Assembly: GCF_017875315.1 (NCBI RefSeq) | Contig: NZ_JAGGMM010000003.1 | Span: forward strand, 372,001-436,000 | Reading direction: 5' to 3' | Source: Methanomicrobium sp. W14 | Lineage (GTDB): Archaea; Halobacteriota; Methanomicrobia; Methanomicrobiales; Methanomicrobiaceae | DNA: 64,000 nucleotides | Made by a program: the position numbers and the translations under genes | Shown: positions 18,623 through 27,014 of the stretch, piece by piece | Position numbering within the stretch: position 1 is the stretch's first letter | Layout: each line of letters opens with the position of its first letter | Notes under the pieces: generated by a model | What the model was told of the DNA's origin: nothing | What the model saw: the letters and a program-made list of their open reading frames with translations, nothing else | The model's database searches: none

Positions 18623-19582
18623 TTAAAGAAGTTCTACACCGTCATCCATAGGTTCTTTAAGTATTTTTCCGGTAAAGGCGTTTATTTCCACAACCTTGTC
18701 CCCGCGGATCTGTATTACCGGCAGATAGACAAGGTCGACCTTAATATTTATCTTGTCCTTGTCCGGAGAGACCTTAACGTCTTCATAGGATATCGTGTCA
18801 CCTTCTGATGTACTTACACGGACGGTCTTTGTAAGGTCTTTTGCGATTTTATCCTTTATATCATCCAGAATTTCATTTTTCTTAATTTTTGCATCGACAA
18901 CCTTTGCATCTCCGGGAACATTTTTCCTCTCGGGTGCGGCCTTTTCAAGCTCTTCGGTCTCAATATCCTGTTTATCCCCAGAAACACCGTTTATAAGCCC
19001 GGTTTCAGAATAATTAAAATCTATAACATGGGACTTGAACACTTTTTCTCCAGTGCTTTCACACCTGTACAGGAAATGAGGCACAAATACCCTTTTAAGT
19101 TCACCCTTTATCCCTGCAATCCTTCTTGCCCTGTCGTCTGACACTGACGCCGGAAGGCACAAAAGTTCGGGTCCGTAGTCGTCATAAGACGATTCGAAGT
19201 AGTCACTGTTACCTGACTGCCCTGCTGAAGAGCCCCCGGCAAGGTCAAGTGCAAGAGTCTGCCCAAGGACATCTGCAACAGTCGCCTGCCCTGCGTACTT
19301 TGCCAGATCTTCATATCCCCACATGATGCAGTTATTTACGTTTAAACCGCTCTTCATTGTAAAAAGCAGTTTTTTGCATTCGGCAACGCAGTCCTCAAGC
19401 TGGACTTTAAACCTTTTGCTCGTAAAATAGTCTATTTCAGAAGCATCGTCGGAACAGAGAACGACAAGGCAGTCATTACCTCCGTATGCAGTCAGATCTA
19501 TTCCTCCGGAACCCTCGTCAACTTCAAACGAGGCTGACTCCAGAATATTTTTTACCGCACTAACAGCCCGTTCTTTTATCAT
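18623..19582 (-). CDS. Unknown protein, possibly nuclease-fold N-terminus
   Basis: 319 residues, no signal peptide or membrane helix. Residues 1-110 (AVKNILESASFEVDE, LVVLCSDDASEID, CVAECKKLLFTM) have the alternating pattern of a restriction-endonuclease-like fold, but no clear D-(D/E)xK triad is seen. The middle is low-complexity Gly/Ser/Tyr, then charged, and the C-terminus is beta-rich (DLVYLPVIQIRGDKVVEINAF). It lies 9 nt upstream of the flavoprotein gene on the same strand, so the two are almost surely co-transcribed. No function is assigned. Confidence 0.65.
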   Translation of the reverse strand: MIKERAVSAVKNILESASFEVDEGSGGIDLTAYGGNDCLVVLCSDDASEIDYFTSKRFKVQLEDCVAECKKLLFTMKSGLNVNNCIMWGYEDLAKYAGQATVADVLGQTLALDLAGGSSAGQSGNSDYFESSYDDYGPELLCLPASVSDDRARRIAGIKGELKRVFVPHFLYRCESTGEKVFKSHVIDFNYSETGLINGVSGDKQDIETEELEKAAPERKNVPGDAKVVDAKIKKNEILDDIKDKIAKDLTKTVRVSTSEGDTISYEDVKVSPDKDKINIKVDLVYLPVIQIRGDKVVEINAFTGKILKEPMDDGVELL

Positions 19583-19759
19583 CTGAATATCCTATAAGAA
19601 CCTAACAACGAATTAGATTTTCTATTGCGAACAGGATAGTAACCCGGATTTAAGAGATAAGGTTAAAAATACAATTTTTAGTTGAAAAAAGCTAAAAAAG
19701 CATGAACCGGCAGTGCCGTTTCCGGGCAGACTCCTGTCTGACAGAAAAATAAAGACGGT

Positions 19760-20563
19760 TCAGTCCTGTGAAAATACTTTCGCATCGCCCAGATTTTTCA
19801 GGTGCTTACAGATAAAACTGCGGTATGTCATGAAGAAATGGACAAAACCGTATGATTCAGAGTAAAGAGCGTTTATATTCTTGTCCCCCGATTTTGAGTC
19901 CATAATAAGAAGCGCCTTTTTTCTGTCTATTATGTATGCACCTGACAGATTGCCTGCATTCTGGCTCTGGGGCTTATGCTCATCAAAAACGAGCACAGAG
20001 GAATTTTTCGGAACTGCACCTTCCCACCTGTCAGTAACAACTTCAATACGCACATTTCCCTTAAAATTTTTGAGTATGCTGAGGACAGACTCCCTGAAAA
20101 CAGCGGACCTGCATATTGCAAAGACCTCCTCTTCGGCCGAAAGTACGATTTCCCTTAACTTTGCCGAGATATTCTCTTCGCCGGTTATACTCCATATATA
20201 CTCCTGTCTTTCCGCGGAATGCACCCTGCGGGACTCATACAACTGGTTCAGCGCATCCAACGCCTCGTCTGCATCCCTTTTTATGGAGTTCAGCATATTC
20301 TTTACTGCTTCCCCTGGCGGAGCAGCGCTGAACCTTTTCGGTGCCGTATTTGAGACGCTCACAATGTTTTTCACAACCATCTTATCTATGGCAGGGTATA
20401 CAGATGCGCGCGGCACTCCGGATATTTCGTGGATCTCTGACGCCGTTGCGCCGTCAACCTGTAACAGAGCCGTATATACAAGGGCCTCATATTTTGTAAG
20501 TCCCAGTGACTTTAAAGACTCACTTATCTTCCCGGACTCAGGCTGATTATCTATCATTGGCAT
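19760..20563 (-). CDS. TrmB-family transcription regulator
   Basis: 267 residues. The N-terminal winged helix (about 15-80; LGLTKYEALVYTALLQVDGATASEIHEISGV split by turns) is the TrmB signature. A helical linker follows, then a C-terminal phospholipase-D-like effector domain (about 120-260) used for sugar or metabolite sensing. It is divergent from the COG1361-type surface protein and cupin Pgi, with only about 70 nt between starts, so it probably controls both itself and them. ATG at 20557 is an alternative start. Confidence 0.85.
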   Translation of the reverse strand: MPMIDNQPESGKISESLKSLGLTKYEALVYTALLQVDGATASEIHEISGVPRASVYPAIDKMVVKNIVSVSNTAPKRFSAAPPGEAVKNMLNSIKRDADEALDALNQLYESRRVHSAERQEYIWSITGEENISAKLREIVLSAEEEVFAICRSAVFRESVLSILKNFKGNVRIEVVTDRWEGAVPKNSSVLVFDEHKPQSQNAGNLSGAYIIDRKKALLIMDSKSGDKNINALYSESYGFVHFFMTYRSFICKHLKNLGDAKVFSQD

Positions 20564-20591
20564 ACAAATATATATCCACAGTTCTAATAAA

Positions 20592-20613
20592 TGTTGTCAC
20601 AAAAATAACAACA
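20592..20613. promoter_or_regulatory. Candidate operator: TGTTGT-N10-ACAACA
   Basis: A perfect 6-bp inverted repeat lies between the divergent TrmB gene and the surface-protein gene, close to the expected transcription start of the latter (TATATAT at about 20568-20575). Binding here could repress the surface-protein/pgi operon and affect the regulator's own promoter. The spacing differs from the published TACTT-type TrmB sites, so this is inference. Confidence 0.4.
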
Positions 20614-20631
20614 CACCCAAAAAGCAAAGAG

Positions 20632-21924
20632 ATGATGAATATGAAATTCACAAATATTCTTGCAATATTCCTGATTTGTGTCGTAATTGCGGCAATGCCC
20701 GCCTCTGCCGGCACAAAATATATTTCAGGCAATCCTGAAATGAGTGTTGCCATATCCGGATCAAACGAGTTTGATCCCGGTGATGATACAACGATTACTA
20801 TCACAGTACAGAACACCGGGACAAAAGAGTTCAAAATAGTGCAGTCAGACATAGTTGACCGTGATGACGTCCCGGATACTGCAAAACTCGTAGAGGTCTC
20901 ACTTGAAGCAAACAAAGCACCTATTACCGTCAAAACAGACCCGCAGATGATAGGAGACATTGCAGCAGGAAGTTCGGACAGCGCCTCATTCAAAATAAAG
21001 GTAGACAAATACGCAAGCCCGGGGAAGTACCCGCTGAATGTAACTCTTAAGTACAAGTACCTTTTCAGTGCGGAACAGACAGGAACAGACACAATAAAAT
21101 ACAACTACAGGACTGTTGAAAAGCCGCTTTCAGTTGATATAAACATCAAATCCGATGTCCAGATAGAAGTTTCAAACGTAAGCGCTGATTCAATGAATGT
21201 AGGCACCGAGGGCTACATCACGATGGACGTTACAAACGTCGGTCATGAAACCGGTGAGAACACGGTTCTAAAACTCTCGGGAGCAACCGGAAGTGCAGTG
21301 GTCCCGACCGATGCAAGCGTCTTTATAGGAAAATTTGCTCCCGGAGAGACCAAAACTGTGACATTCAAAGCATCCGTATCTGACGAAGGAGAAGCCAAAA
21401 ACTACCCGGTCTTGGTTTCAGCAGAATACAAAGACTCCGACGGTGACCAGAAGACATCAGACTCGGAAACCGTAGGTATTGACGTCGGCGGAAAAGTTGA
21501 CTTTGAAATCATATCCGACCCTGCCCAGCTCAGACCCGGACAGAAGGGAGAGATCACAATAGTCTACAAAAATACAGGAGCAACGACGGCATATAACGCC
21601 CAGGCCCGTATCTCGGCTGTGGACCCTTTCACAAGCAACGACGATACCGCATACCTTGGCGATATGGAGCCGGGACAGACTGCAAAAGCCGTATTTGAAG
21701 TCTCCGTAGACTCCGACGCTACAATAAAGACTTACGGAATAGATACCGAAATACGCTACCGCGATGCCCTTGACAACAGCATAATATCAGACTCGATGAA
21801 AGCGCAGATTGGGATTGCAAAAGTCTCAGGCATGGCCATATTTACAAATCCGATAGTAATTACAATAGTCATCTTCGTAATCATCGGGGCAGGGTATTTT
21901 GTATGGTCACGTCGTAAGAAATAA
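20632..21924 (+). CDS. COG1361-type surface protein with Ig-like repeats
   Basis: About 430 residues from ATG 20632 (20641 is also possible); the frame is open further upstream but the signal peptide MKFTNILAIFLICVVIAAMP fixes the start here. After cleavage near ASAG come three CARDB/NEW3-like beta domains (DPGDDTTITITVQNTG, NVGTEGYITMDVTNVG, RPGQKGEITIVYKNTG). A C-terminal membrane helix (VITIVIFVIIGAGYF) and basic tail SRRKK anchor it outside the cell. COG1361 proteins are often partnered with ABC exporters, but none adjoins. Pgi begins 2 nt after its stop. Confidence 0.85.
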   Translation: MMNMKFTNILAIFLICVVIAAMPASAGTKYISGNPEMSVAISGSNEFDPGDDTTITITVQNTGTKEFKIVQSDIVDRDDVPDTAKLVEVSLEANKAPITVKTDPQMIGDIAAGSSDSASFKIKVDKYASPGKYPLNVTLKYKYLFSAEQTGTDTIKYNYRTVEKPLSVDINIKSDVQIEVSNVSADSMNVGTEGYITMDVTNVGHETGENTVLKLSGATGSAVVPTDASVFIGKFAPGETKTVTFKASVSDEGEAKNYPVLVSAEYKDSDGDQKTSDSETVGIDVGGKVDFEIISDPAQLRPGQKGEITIVYKNTGATTAYNAQARISAVDPFTSNDDTAYLGDMEPGQTAKAVFEVSVDSDATIKTYGIDTEIRYRDALDNSIISDSMKAQIGIAKVSGMAIFTNPIVITIVIFVIIGAGYFVWSRRKK

Positions 21925-21926
21925 AG

Positions 21927-22616
21927 ATGGATAAATTCTGGGAAGGAGAGCTCCCTTCTCCGGCTGAACGGACAGTAGGCGACATGCTGTGCGTCCTTGA
22001 GGATGCAGGTGATGCACCTGAAAAACAACCTCTTTATTTTATGTACCGGAGCCTTTCGAAAAGCAGGAAAGATTTTCAGTGGCTTTTTGAAAACAGGCTC
22101 AGATACGATATTACAATAATTCCGCCACGCACTCTTGGCAGGGAATACGTAAAAACAAAAGGCCACTATCACCCTGATGCACCGTGCGGCTGCGGTTACC
22201 CGGAGCTTTACCAGGTGCTTTCCGGAGAAGCCCATTTTCTTCTGCAGACAAAAGACCACTATGATATAGTCGCAATAGAGGCAGAAGAAGGCGAAGTAGC
22301 CCTTATTCCCCCGGGATACGGGCACGTAACGATAAACCCTGGTGAAGACACCCTTATTATGGCGAATATCGTCTCTGACAACTTTGAAAGTGAATACTCC
22401 GAGTATATCCTTATGCACGGTGCGGCATACTATGAACTTTCAGACGACGGGTTCGTAAAAAACCCGAATTACGGGAAAGGATTACCTGATATAAGAGTTG
22501 TTAAGGCAGAAGAGTACCCGGGTCTCAACTTATACCACAAAAAGCCTATATATTCGCTCATAGGAAAAAAAGACTCCCTGGAATTTTTAAATAACCCGTC
22601 AATACTTGGGAAATAA
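21927..22616 (+). CDS. pgiA: Glucose-6-phosphate isomerase, archaeal cupin type
   Basis: 229 residues with the cupin metal site typical of archaeal PGI: His80 and His82 in KGHYHPDAPC, Glu93 in GYPELYQ, and His133 in PGYGHVTIN. It interconverts glucose-6-phosphate and fructose-6-phosphate in gluconeogenesis and the modified Embden-Meyerhof route. Its length is at the upper end for the family. It starts 2 nt after the surface-protein stop, so it is co-transcribed with it, probably under the neighbouring TrmB regulator. Confidence 0.9.
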   Translation: MDKFWEGELPSPAERTVGDMLCVLEDAGDAPEKQPLYFMYRSLSKSRKDFQWLFENRLRYDITIIPPRTLGREYVKTKGHYHPDAPCGCGYPELYQVLSGEAHFLLQTKDHYDIVAIEAEEGEVALIPPGYGHVTINPGEDTLIMANIVSDNFESEYSEYILMHGAAYYELSDDGFVKNPNYGKGLPDIRVVKAEEYPGLNLYHKKPIYSLIGKKDSLEFLNNPSILGK

Positions 22617-22637
22617 AAACATTACACGAAAAATAAA

Positions 22638-22664
22638 AAAAATATAATTTTTTCTTCTTTTTTA
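22638..22664. terminator. Convergent A/T terminator
   Basis: An A-run (about 22628-22640) followed by T-rich sequence separates pgi (+) and nadE (-), and can give U-runs in both directions. Only 45 nt lie between the stops. Confidence 0.4.
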
Positions 22665-23408
22665 GTCCTTCATAAGGTTCGGCGGGGAGTTCCTTTTATG
22701 CAGCGCCGATTTCACCTTTTTTAATATCTCTTTTTCGGAACCACTTTCTGGCTTCCAGCCGTTTGACTCAAGGTTAACCAGATACCTGTCGATTTCATCG
22801 TATGAAAAACCTATCTCCTCCTCGTCGCTCTGCCCGTGGTAGAGACCCGCAGAAGGAGCTTTTTTGATTATAGATTCCGGTATTCCCACCTCTTCTGCAA
22901 TCCTGTAAACTCCGGTCTTGTAAAGGTGCAGGAGAGGCTGGATGTCCGCCGCATCGTCCCCGTGCTTTGTGCAGTAGCCAAGGAGATACTCGCTTTTGTT
23001 TGACGTCCCGCACACCAGGGCGTCTTTCTGGTTTGCGTAGTAATACAGGGTGGTCATCCTTATTCTCGCCATTAAATTCCCGTCAAGGTAAGGCGTGCTC
23101 TCATAGCCGGGAATCTTTCTGAATTCATCAAGTATCCCTGATATAGACACATTAAAACAGGAAATTTTGAATTTTTCACAGAGTTCCAAAACGTCTCTTA
23201 CATCTTTTTCCGGTGTAACAACAGACGGAAGAAAATACCCTGAAACATTCTCAGCACCAACCGCACGGCAGCACAAAACCGCAGAGACAGAAGAGTCAAC
23301 ACCCCCGGAAAGTCCGACGACTATCCTTTTTCTTCCGGAAGACCAGAGGGCGTGCCTTATCATCTGTTCAATTCTTTCACATTCACATCCTTCGCACAGG
23401 TTTTCCAT
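22662..23408 (-). CDS. nadE: NH3-dependent NAD+ synthetase
   Basis: 248 residues. The P-loop SGGVDSS (34-40) is the ATP pyrophosphatase signature; GTSNKSEYLLGYCTKHGD and the ending KRNSPPNL are conserved in archaeal NadE. It amidates nicotinate adenine dinucleotide with ammonia; no glutaminase domain is present. Its ATG overlaps the TAA of the potassium-channel gene by one base (TAATG), so the genes are coupled. Confidence 0.92.
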   Translation of the reverse strand: MENLCEGCECERIEQMIRHALWSSGRKRIVVGLSGGVDSSVSAVLCCRAVGAENVSGYFLPSVVTPEKDVRDVLELCEKFKISCFNVSISGILDEFRKIPGYESTPYLDGNLMARIRMTTLYYYANQKDALVCGTSNKSEYLLGYCTKHGDDAADIQPLLHLYKTGVYRIAEEVGIPESIIKKAPSAGLYHGQSDEEEIGFSYDEIDRYLVNLESNGWKPESGSEKEILKKVKSALHKRNSPPNLMKD

Positions 23409-25174
23409 TACTTTTTTCCTCCAGACAATATCGAAATAAGTTTTCTAAGTGACTGTACGTCTCCAAACGCAATTATACAATCTCCGGGTCTGACCTCCTG
23501 ATCCGGTGAAGGTCTTATTGCGGCATCCTCTTTACCTTCAACCGCAATAATTTTTGCACCTGAAGCATTTTCGCACCATCCTGCGGTGACCCCGCCTTCA
23601 ACAGAACTTTTCTTCATTATGACTTTTTTGTTTCCCGGCAGGTCAAGAAGGACTGATACTATATTGTGAAGAACTATGCCTGCTGCTATCTGGCCGCTTG
23701 TAGTCGGAAGAAGCGTCACGTAATCGGCACCTGCACGATAGAGTTTTTCGACGGACCCGGGTTTGTTTGCCCTTGCAAGAATATGTATGGAATGGTTAAG
23801 ATTTCTTGCGATAAGGGTCGTGAAGATATTCACCTCGTCGTCGTTTACGGCCGCAACGCATACTTCAGCCTCATTTATGTGGGCGTCGATAAGAACCGAC
23901 TCCTCCTGGGCGTATCCTTTTATGACATAAGGCTCTTCAGCCTTCGGGTCTATTACATACGACTGTATACCTGCATCCTTAAGCTCAGAATAAACAACTC
24001 TTCCCAAGTCCCCGAAGCCTGAAATTACGGCAAGTCTTTCTTTTTTGGGACTGCACGAAACCATATTTCCTACGAGACGTGAAAGCGCATCAGAGCGCCC
24101 AAGAAGAAAAAGAGTCGTCGAACGCTGTATCTTTATGTCACCCCCTCCGCGTTCGTGGAAATTTCCCTTGTCCATAATAAAAACCGGGTCAACGCCGTAG
24201 GTCTCAAAAAGCGAGAGTTCGTCAAGTGTTTTGCCTATAACCGGACATTCACCCGTTACAGTAAGGTATATGAACTTCAGCGGATTTTTTTTGTCTTCTG
24301 AAATCCTTTTTTCTCCGTTACGGACAGAAGCCTGGAAGAGGATGTCTACTTCAGGCGTCAGCGAGATGTGCCTTGCAAGGACTTTCCCGGTAAAGTCCTT
24401 CGGGGATATAACGTGATCGGCTCCTGCATATTTGAGGTACCTCTCGTATGAGAGGTCGTCAACGATTGCAGTTATTGTGGCCCTGGTGCGGTTTCTTATC
24501 CCGAGAAGTATAGTCGCCGATTTTTTCTCCCATTCGCATATTATTATGTCCCGTGCATCAGACACACCGACACCGGTCCAGGTCGCATTTTCGTTGTAAT
24601 TTCCCAGGATTACCTTTACCGATTTTTTATTCTTTTTGTAGTAATTAAGAGCGTCAAGACCCTTCTTTTCGTCCTCTTCCACAAGGACGATATCAAGTTG
24701 TGATACAAGCAGGCTGTCTACCAGGGACTTTGATATCTCGTTGTATCCGGCAACTATCACGTGGTCCTTCAGATTTTCATGAAGTCTTGAAGGGGGCAGG
24801 GGTTTGAATACTTCCTGGATATAAGGGGTCAGGACTGCCGGAATTATCATCAAAAACGTAAAGACCCCTGTACACATGATGACAATTATCAGGATGACTG
24901 TTATGGTGTTGTTAACCGGGAAGAAAGTAAGGAGGTCATAACCTACGGTTGTCATGGTCTGGAGGACGAAAAGAGCAGACTGAGACCATGAAAGCTCAAC
25001 GCCCTCAAGATACGGTATCGAATAATGCAGGATTACAGTATAGACGATAACCTGGATGGCAAGAAGCTGCACGTAAAAACTCAGCCTGTCCCTGAAAAGG
25101 TAATTCCTGAACTCCTGCATAAAGCTTTTCAGCGTCACTTTTTTATCTCCCTGAGCACCCTGCATGTATGGCAT
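23408..25174 (-). CDS. Two-RCK potassium channel
   Basis: 588 residues. Two membrane helices flank a pore loop near residue 75, with selectivity filter TTVGYD in place of the usual TVGYG. Two TrkA-N/TrkA-C (RCK) units follow (about 135-350 and 385-585): KDHVIVAGYNEIS and LAVISGFGDLGRV are the two Rossmann motifs. The protein is thus an MthK/GsuK-like gated K+ channel whose RCK pairs bind Ca2+, nucleotides or NAD(H) in relatives. Its start overlaps ncsA by 40 nt, and its stop overlaps nadE; NAD synthesis next door fits possible NAD(H) gating. Confidence 0.88.
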   Translation of the reverse strand: MPYMQGAQGDKKVTLKSFMQEFRNYLFRDRLSFYVQLLAIQVIVYTVILHYSIPYLEGVELSWSQSALFVLQTMTTVGYDLLTFFPVNNTITVILIIVIMCTGVFTFLMIIPAVLTPYIQEVFKPLPPSRLHENLKDHVIVAGYNEISKSLVDSLLVSQLDIVLVEEDEKKGLDALNYYKKNKKSVKVILGNYNENATWTGVGVSDARDIIICEWEKKSATILLGIRNRTRATITAIVDDLSYERYLKYAGADHVISPKDFTGKVLARHISLTPEVDILFQASVRNGEKRISEDKKNPLKFIYLTVTGECPVIGKTLDELSLFETYGVDPVFIMDKGNFHERGGGDIKIQRSTTLFLLGRSDALSRLVGNMVSCSPKKERLAVISGFGDLGRVVYSELKDAGIQSYVIDPKAEEPYVIKGYAQEESVLIDAHINEAEVCVAAVNDDEVNIFTTLIARNLNHSIHILARANKPGSVEKLYRAGADYVTLLPTTSGQIAAGIVLHNIVSVLLDLPGNKKVIMKKSSVEGGVTAGWCENASGAKIIAVEGKEDAAIRPSPDQEVRPGDCIIAFGDVQSLRKLISILSGGKK

Positions 25175-26028
25175 TCACCGAAAACAGGTTCACCGCAGAA
25201 ACTGCACCGGCTTATTTTCGTATTATCATCTTTTAAGCCTTCTTTCAGGTCTTCCCCAAGATTTACAAGTGAATACTTTGCGGAAGGGTGGCGGTAGTTG
25301 TAGTCGTTTAAAAGCTCCCTTACATCGGCCCTGAGGGCGTTGTACGAGTACGGACAGCCACGCTCGTCATAGCCTTCGACATACAAAGAAGCATATAATG
25401 CCACCTCACGCTCGGGAATATACATGAAAGGCTTTATTCTCGGGACCATGCCTTCGGCAGGCGACTGTTTTCTAAGAAGCCTTTCCGAGTCCCCGCGAAG
25501 AACGTTCATTAATACCGACTGTGCCTCGTCATCAAGATTAAAGCCCATCGCTATCTTTGTCGCACCTAGCTCGCGTGCAAAACTGTTTAATATCTGCCTT
25601 CTCAAAACGCCGCAGTAAGAGCAGGAGTTTTTGTCTCCCTTTTTTTTGACTATATCATCCAGTGTTACCCCGAAACGCTCGGAAAAAGACGCAACATAGC
25701 ACTTTGCACCGTATTTCTCTGCGATTCCGCAGACTGACGAGGGGTCGCGGTAGCCTTTTATTCCCTCGTCTATCGTAACACCGAATATTTCCATATCCCT
25801 TCTTTCCCCGAAAACCTTCTTCAGGAAATACAAAACGGCACTGCTGTCCTTTCCGCCGCTCATCGCAACAGCTATCCTGTCACCCGGGGAGACCCATTTG
25901 TGCTGCCTTATTGTCTTTTTCGCACGGCCTTCAAGATCGGCTGTGAAATGTTCACGGCATAAGTGCATGCCCGAATATCTCTGAAATATAACCGCATCCC
26001 TATTGCATTTCAAACATTTCACTGCCAT
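25135..26028 (-). CDS. ncsA: tRNA 2-thiouridine/thiocytidine synthase family (NcsA/TtuA-like)
   Basis: 297 residues, the TIGR00269 architecture. An N-terminal zinc finger (CLKCNRDAV...HLCREH), the PP-loop AMSGGKDSS near residue 54, the redox motif NSCSYCGVLRR, the second Cys in ERGCPYSYNA, and a C-terminal zinc finger (CSFCGEP...CHTC). It adenylates a tRNA uridine (or cytidine) and adds sulfur. GGAGG at 26036-26040 is a good ribosome-binding site. It is the first gene of a three-gene operon and divergent from rio2. Confidence 0.88.
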   Translation of the reverse strand: MAVKCLKCNRDAVIFQRYSGMHLCREHFTADLEGRAKKTIRQHKWVSPGDRIAVAMSGGKDSSAVLYFLKKVFGERRDMEIFGVTIDEGIKGYRDPSSVCGIAEKYGAKCYVASFSERFGVTLDDIVKKKGDKNSCSYCGVLRRQILNSFARELGATKIAMGFNLDDEAQSVLMNVLRGDSERLLRKQSPAEGMVPRIKPFMYIPEREVALYASLYVEGYDERGCPYSYNALRADVRELLNDYNYRHPSAKYSLVNLGEDLKEGLKDDNTKISRCSFCGEPVFGECHTCRVLREIKK

Positions 26029-26117
26029 AGTAAAACCTCCTTAAAACGACTCTTTCGCCCATGTCATTTCTGCAAAGAACTTTCGGGAATAAACAGGGCC
26101 TGTTAAAATCTAATCAG

Positions 26118-26123
26118 TTATAT
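26118..26123 (+). promoter_or_regulatory. TATA box deciding the rio2 start
   Basis: TTATAT lies about 33 nt before ATG 26154. This fits a leaderless transcript starting at MPVSPEDI and argues against the in-frame ATG at 26061, which lies upstream of the box. Confidence 0.45.
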
Positions 26124-26153
26124 CATCTCCAACAGATAAAGTGTTTACAGACT

Positions 26154-27014
26154 ATGCCGGTTTCTCCCGAAGATATTAAAAACATGCATAAATATGAGAC
26201 CCTTCTCCTGATGACCACCGAAAAACTCATGAGAAAATATTCATGGGTCCCGGATGACGTACTCAAAAAGTCGTCAGGTCTGTCGGCACAGGAGACAGAG
26301 TTCCGGCTCGGGCACCTGATGGAAAAGGACATGATAAAAAGCAGCTCCGTCCCCTACAGGGGATACCAGCTGACTTTTACAGGATACGACGCACTTGCAG
26401 TGTTATCGCTTGTAAAAAAGGGGACTATATCAGCCCTCGGCTGTCTTATAGGCGTAGGAAAAGAGTCCACAGTATATGAGGCCCTTGGGACCGGCGTCCT
26501 TGCCCTCAAAATCCACCGTGTCGGACAGCGTTCATTCCAGTCAGCAAGGCTTAACAGAAGCTTCATGCCTGAATGGAAACATTTCCCGTGGATTTTTGCG
26601 TCCACATATTCCGCAAGGCAGGAGTACGAAGCCCTCAAAGCCTTAAGAAAGGGGGGTGTCAGCGTCCCGGTCCCTGTCGCAATAAACCGCAACGCAATTG
26701 CAATGACTTACATTGCCGGAAGAAACATCCAGCAGATAACTCTTGAAAACCCCGGGGAAATATTTGACACTATCCTGGAAAACGTAAAAAAGGCGTATGC
26801 CCTCGGTTATATACACAACGACCTCTCGGAATACAACGTAATGTTCGACGAAAAAGAGGTCTGGCTTATCGACTGGCCCCAGTGGACAGAGACCTCCCAC
26901 CCAAACGCAAAGGATATTCTTATGCATGATCTTGAAAATATTACAGGATATTTTTCAAGAAAATACGGCATCGCCTGCACACCGGAAGATGCCTTTAAAA
27001 CGGTGGTTGGTTGA
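26154..27014 (+). CDS. rio2: RIO-type serine/threonine kinase Rio2
   Basis: 286 residues from ATG 26154. An N-terminal winged helix (MPVSPEDIKNMHKYETLLLM) typical of Rio2 precedes the kinase lobe: glycine loop GVGKESTVYEA, RVGQRSFQSARLNR, catalytic loop HNDLSEYNV and metal motif LIDWPQ. Rio2 is an atypical kinase/ATPase involved in the final maturation of the 30S/40S ribosomal subunit. The frame is open to 26061, but TATA position and family length favour this start. Its TGA overlaps the TTG start of the next gene. Confidence 0.92.
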   Translation: MPVSPEDIKNMHKYETLLLMTTEKLMRKYSWVPDDVLKKSSGLSAQETEFRLGHLMEKDMIKSSSVPYRGYQLTFTGYDALAVLSLVKKGTISALGCLIGVGKESTVYEALGTGVLALKIHRVGQRSFQSARLNRSFMPEWKHFPWIFASTYSARQEYEALKALRKGGVSVPVPVAINRNAIAMTYIAGRNIQQITLENPGEIFDTILENVKKAYALGYIHNDLSEYNVMFDEKEVWLIDWPQWTETSHPNAKDILMHDLENITGYFSRKYGIACTPEDAFKTVVG

